Positions 59,877-64,000 of a stretch of DNA of 64,000 nt are shown here, piece by piece. A program made the position numbers and the translations under genes. The notes beneath the pieces were generated by a model. That model worked only from the letters and a program-made list of their open reading frames with translations, made no database searches and had not been told where the DNA came from. The stretch lies in assembly GCA_963969595.1 (NCBI GenBank), contig OZ018412.1, positions 746,501-810,500 on the forward strand. The letters run 5' to 3'. The stretch is from Neckera pumila. Taxonomy: Eukaryota > Streptophyta > Bryopsida > Hypnales > Neckeraceae. Every line of letters starts with the position of its first letter. Position 1 is the stretch's first letter.

Positions 59877-61339
59877 ATTGTGGCCCCTTTTTCTTTTAAA
59901 CTACCAAACCCAAAAATGATTTTGAGAATATTGGTAAAAGAGTGCCATCTAATTGACTAGTACTTTGTATTTTTTTAATGTTTCGTTTTTATTGATTGTA
60001 ATTAGACTTAAGTACTTAAATTTATTGCAAGAGTATTAAATTCTTCCACTATGACTGTCACTAAACACAAGATTTTGTTATGTAGATTTTGTTATGTATC
60101 TACAACAAATGCAGATCACAACAACATGGAAACTATCCATTTGATCAATGAGGTTAGCAAATCTCACTTTAACCTTTGGTTATTTTGTGTTGTGACAGTG
60201 GCAAAATAATATTGTATGAACAACTAGTAATAACATGCTTGACTTGTATGTATGAGTAGGGCACTGGAACTCAAGATCAGAGTTTTAATGCACTAGTTGT
60301 TGCCAAAATCAATGGCCAAGGCTTGCCGGTAAGCCTTGATGACTTGTTCTTGAAGTTATTGATTTGTATTAGGAAAAATTCAAATTTTCATTTTTATTTA
60401 TTTTTATGTGTGTCTCTTAGTGACAATAATTTTGTTTGTAGGAACCTTGCACACCAAGTGGTTCTCAATTGCAAGGCCAAAATCAACTAGGCAACATAGA
60501 TAGTGCGGAGACTGAGCAACCGGAAATGGGAGGCAATGATGAAGATGTAGAGTCCTTGGAAGAAGATGAGGACAATGCTGCAATAATATTTGAACATGAC
60601 ATTTGTCGAGAACAAAAGATTAATTCAATGGGGACCATCAATAGTTTACGTTTGAAGCCCCACCATTTGTTGAGGCTCCGAATCCCATTGTGTCGGCTTG
60701 TTCCCATACCTATGGTTAGGCCCACTCTTGCATGTGATCTAACAAAATTAGAACAGGAGTTTGTCCATGGCTATTGGGAAGGTGCTTGCGTTTTTTACAT
60801 GTCCACTACCAATGAGGCTGACAAGTCTATGGAAGTGCCAGAGCAAGATTCCAATAAATGGGGGAATAAATGGGAGGAAGAGAACAAGAAATTTTCTGCT
60901 ACTTTGCAGAAGGTGGGCGAGCTCCGACATTTGAAGAATTCCAAATTCTTTATTTGTGACGGTAACCACCGTCACAAAGCTTGGATGAATCTTATTGCAA
61001 AGCAACATCGTGCAAAAAAGATTGGCACATTTTGGTAGATTGCATTGTCTTGGAAACAAATGGCAGGATTGAAGCTGTCATGCAATCCATGCATGACATT
61101 AACAAGTAAGAATTTATTCCCTTGTGTTGCAAATTGCAATCATTGGTCATTTTTTAATATGTATCAATCTAACATACATTCTTATTGGCTTGTCAGACAA
61201 ACAGAGGATTCCCATGTAAAAACAAATTTGGTACATACTTTATACGAAATCAAGAAGTACGGTGTCGTGTTGAGAAGAGCGCGCTTTGGGAATATGCAAA
61301 GTATCTGGCTGCAACTGGAACTAGTTAGTCATTGACTTC

Positions 61340-61760
61340 AAATAATCTTCAAGTCTTCTAGTCTTCAATCTTCTCTTTGTTCTTCGGCCTTCAAACTCCT
61401 CCTCGTTGGCCTATCCTGTGTTGGCTCTAAACGGGTCAGGATTCGGTCAGGTAGGTAATAAAAACCACGGGCCTTGGACGGGTAAAACGGGACGGCATAA
61501 CACAAGATGCCGTCCGGATGATGGGCTCCTAAACTTCAAACTTTCGGTGACCAGCTCTAACTAGGCTTTAGCTTTCACCGTGAGAACAAACAGATTCGAC
61601 CATGTGGGTGATTAAATCCCACTGTCTCCACAAACACAAAACGAGGCTAAGCATTGGTTTAACCCAAGCTTCCCGCAACAACAAAAGTTTACAATAAAAG
61701 ACAAGCCACAAGCCACAACACACAAAGTCTCCTCCAACTCCAACTTTAAATCTTTACTCC
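61340..61760. other. Intron or insertion, no feature
   Basis: Follows the last readable codon of exon 4. No element end is clear. Confidence 0.4.
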
Positions 61761-61769
61761 AACTTCAAT

Positions 61770-62330
61770 TTCAAAGCTAAACTTTAAATGAATGCCACCA
61801 ATGCTCCACAACTCCAAATAGAATGAGTGATAGCTCTTTGTAAAGCTAATACAATTTTCTATACTTTCACCAAATTTCAATTCATTCAAATACTCTCGCC
61901 AATATCTATGATTGCCCAAAGTTTCGGCCTCTAAAAGTGAGGGTAGCAGACCCTCCTCCACTCCAACACTCACAACTCACTTATAAATGCTCCAAATACA
62001 ACAAATGATAGCTATTTGAAAAGCTAACAAAATTCTCTACAACTTCTCAAAATTTAATTGCAAAATAAAAATCTGTCCGTCTTCTATGGTTGGTCAAAGT
62101 CTCAGCCCCTTCAATTGGGAGGCAACAGACCTTCCTCCACTCCAACACTCACAACTCACTCATAAATGCTCCAAATACAACAAATGATAGCTATTTGAAA
62201 AACTAACAAAATTCTCTACAACTTCTCAAAATGTAATTGCAAAATAAAAATCTGTCCGTCTTCTATGGTTGGTCAAAGTCTCAGCCCCTTCAATTGGGAG
62301 GCAGCAAACCTTCCTCCACTCAAACTAGCA
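61770..62330. repeat. Tandem array, three ~179-bp units
   Basis: The phrase ctccaaata starts at 61812, 61990 and 62169. Units share gatagct.tttg.aaa, tctatg.ttg..caaagt and gcagacc.tcctcc. The last two copies are almost identical. Confidence 0.85.
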
Positions 62331-62529
62331 CAAATCTCCACTCACAACTTCAATTCAAGCAAGAAAAGAACTTCTTCAAATTACGACACCATAATACACA
62401 TTTCCTCCAATTTTCATTGCAAAACTCTCCAAACTCATAACACAATAACACAATAATTCCCAAAACAATTGGTCTTCCCTCTTAACTCACAACAGGAGAG
62501 AAGATGAAAAGTAAACGCCTTTTTACCAC

Positions 62530-62700
62530 CTATCTCCACTTTAACTTCACTCTATCTCTTTATCTTTTACTTTTCCATTCTATCTCCACCTTATCTTATC
62601 TCTAACTTCACTCTATCCCTTTATTTTTTACTTTTCTATTCTATCTCCACCTTATCTTATCTCTAACTTCACTCTATCCACTCTATCTATGGAATAAAAA
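62530..62700. repeat. Tandem array, about three 61-bp units
   Basis: The phrase taacttcactctatc starts at 62542, 62603 and 62664, with 'ttttacttttc.attctatctccacc' between. Pyrimidine-rich. Confidence 0.85.
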
Positions 62701-62840
62701 ACTAAAATCCACATATATCTAGTAGAGGTAAAAAAAAACTAGAGCTCCAATTTCTTGAGACTCAGAAAAAAAAAACTCTAGTTCGACATAGTATAATCTA
62801 AATAAAACACAAAAAAAAAGAATATCAAATGAGATGAATT

Positions 62841-63020
62841 TCAAAGTATTTATTGATTAAAAAATTAGAAAATTACTTTTACTTTGATTTTGGTGGCATT
62901 CTTGGTACTGGGTGTGGAACCGAGAGTAGAACTGGGAGTAGAATCGGAAGTAGAACCAAGAGTGGAACCGGGAGCAGATGAAAATTGGGCCAACGGCACA
63001 GGGCCACACTAGTCTACATA
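62841..63020 (-). repeat. Dispersed repeat, copy 2 (inverse of 11.03 kb)
   Basis: Reverse complement of 11031-11210 along its full length, including the 12-bp minisatellite (ggagtagaaccg variants). It lies directly before a readable exon of the ParB-like gene. Confidence 0.75.
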
Positions 63021-64000
63021 ATGTCTGGATTTGCAACACAACAACGGAAGTTTGGGAGTTGACAAGTTCAATGAAATCCTCAGTGCATCAGATTTCCAAA
63101 AGTGCCAACAGGATGTGAAAAATACTTGGTACTCAATGCCATTGGAAGTTTTTACAGCTTCTATTTTCAGGGTATGTATTTAAATATTCATCAAGCTCCA
63201 CTTGTTTTGTTTTCCTGTTTATGTATTTTTGTGAAAACAAGAGTTGATGTATTTTAATTGAACAACTTAATGTGCAGCATGAAATTGGAATTGCGACAAA
63301 TGCTACTGTCCACATTTATCATGAGAAGACTAATGAGGCGGACATTACTGCGGAGGATATTGCAACAGCAATGCAGAAAGGTACAAAAGACAAAACTATC
63401 AAGATATACTCAAAACTTGCGAAAATGGTGACAGTTGCAAATCCATCTCTCACTCTTGAGTAGCTTGCTGAGGTGAATAACAAGTGCCATTTATTTTATC
63501 CTCAAAAATTTATTCTTCATATTTAATAATCTTGGCAGAATTATTTTACCTCTAACATTTGTTTTAAGTCATTAGATTGGGAGGCATTGGAGTTTGAATG
63601 CGGATCCGAAATTGACGCTTGACAAGCTTCAGCTTCTTGCAAACTCTAATGCTAAGTCCATTTACAAGGTTTGTTGGCTCAAGTGGTGGAATTCTTCCCC
63701 TCCAAGAAAGGAGGCTCGCCGGTTTCCACCTAGACCTGTGAATGAAGACCGATTGATATCTTTCTTGCACAAAGCTGTGTGGTATGTAGGGGTGAGTGCA
63801 TTTGGTCATTGTCTTTTTTATTTTATTGCTCTATGTATAAAATGGCTACAATTTGTTGGATTCAACATTGACTAAAGTTACATTTGCTTATTGAATTCAT
63901 TCAAGAGTGTCATTTCAATTCTTTGTGGTTATTTGTGCAAATTGAGGAAAGTGCTTGAGAATCCTTTAAGCTCATTGTGAACAAAGATAACATACATGTG

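Larger units (their letters stand above)
60115..63871 (+). pseudogene. Multi-exon gene with ParB-like DGNHR motif, damaged
   Basis: Exons with GT-AG borders: 60115-60152, 60260-60328, 60442-61105, 61197 to ~61324, ~63054-63171, 63278-63472, 63576 to ~63781, and it probably continues beyond the window. The large exon has a Gln/Gly start, an acidic run (DVESLEEDEDN), VHGYWEGACVFYMST, then FFICDGNHRHKAW, which resembles the DGxHR motif of the ParB/sulfiredoxin fold. Shifting one base in the A-run at about 61015 continues as DWHILVDCIVLETNGR; exon 4 gives SHVKTNLVHTLYEIKK, with a second shift near 61260 leading to LWEYAKYLAATGT. The later exons read VDKFNEILSAS, HEIGIATNATVHIYHEKTNE and LQLLANSNAKSIYKVCWLKWW; one TAG (63461) interrupts. 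A 1.7-kb repeat-rich block (61340-63050) sits between. No start exon is certain. The role is unknown; it may be transposon-associated. Confidence 0.55.

Noticed and set aside
61770..62700. Possible CRISPR-like regular array
   Set aside because: Units are 179 and 61 bp direct tandem repeats without spacers, in a plant-type nuclear context.

Overview
The window looks like nuclear DNA of a land plant. It is AT-rich, has spliced genes with plant-type GT-AG introns, carries interstitial plant-type telomere repeats (CCCTAAA), and is dominated by decayed DNA transposons. Several transposon protein types here (DUF7869-like, zinc-finger MULE, piggyBac, ParB-like) made me think of a seed-free plant such as a moss, liverwort, hornwort, lycophyte or fern. 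That is an impression and I cannot name the species. I saw no LTR retrotransposon, tRNA, rRNA or CRISPR array.

Layout: 0-5.9 kb holds AT-rich repeats, two telomere-like tracts, a TTAA-flanked piggyBac-type MITE and a ~165-bp tandem array. 5.9-11 kb is a decayed element coding for a DUF7869-like protein, sprinkled with a palindrome of consensus CGGGANATNTCCCG. 11-16 kb is simple repeats. 16.6-18 kb holds a decayed unrecognised coding stretch. 18.69-19.68 kb is a non-autonomous CACTA element. 19.79-24.36 kb is a TTAA-bounded piggyBac-like element with a broken transposase that was itself hit by a CACTA MITE. 25.14-31.15 kb is a pogo-like MITE split by a 5.8-kb CACTA-type element.

Two apparently intact host genes follow. 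One is a four-exon short-chain dehydrogenase/reductase (32.03-34.58 kb, + strand). The other is a five-exon type I membrane protein resembling plant DUF7356 (37.79-40.93 kb, - strand). At 44.16-44.77 kb (-) lies a small gene whose N-terminus copies the histone H3 tail but has Met at the K9 position, followed by a basic and an acidic segment and no histone fold. 46-51 kb is AT-rich with two fold-back CACTA-type MITEs. 51.45-54.52 kb (-) is a MULE-like transposase pseudogene. 55-64 kb contains a long inverted repeat and a multi-exon, damaged gene with a ParB-like DGNHR motif that runs to the window end.

Most coding DNA here is transposon-derived. The in-frame stops of the MULE and DUF7869 genes mostly look like C-to-T or G-to-A changes, as expected for decay of methylated DNA. 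The H3-tail mimic, the two palindrome clusters (5.97-10.94 kb and 56.77-59.88 kb) and the plant piggyBac element with its dependent TTAA families are the most interesting items.
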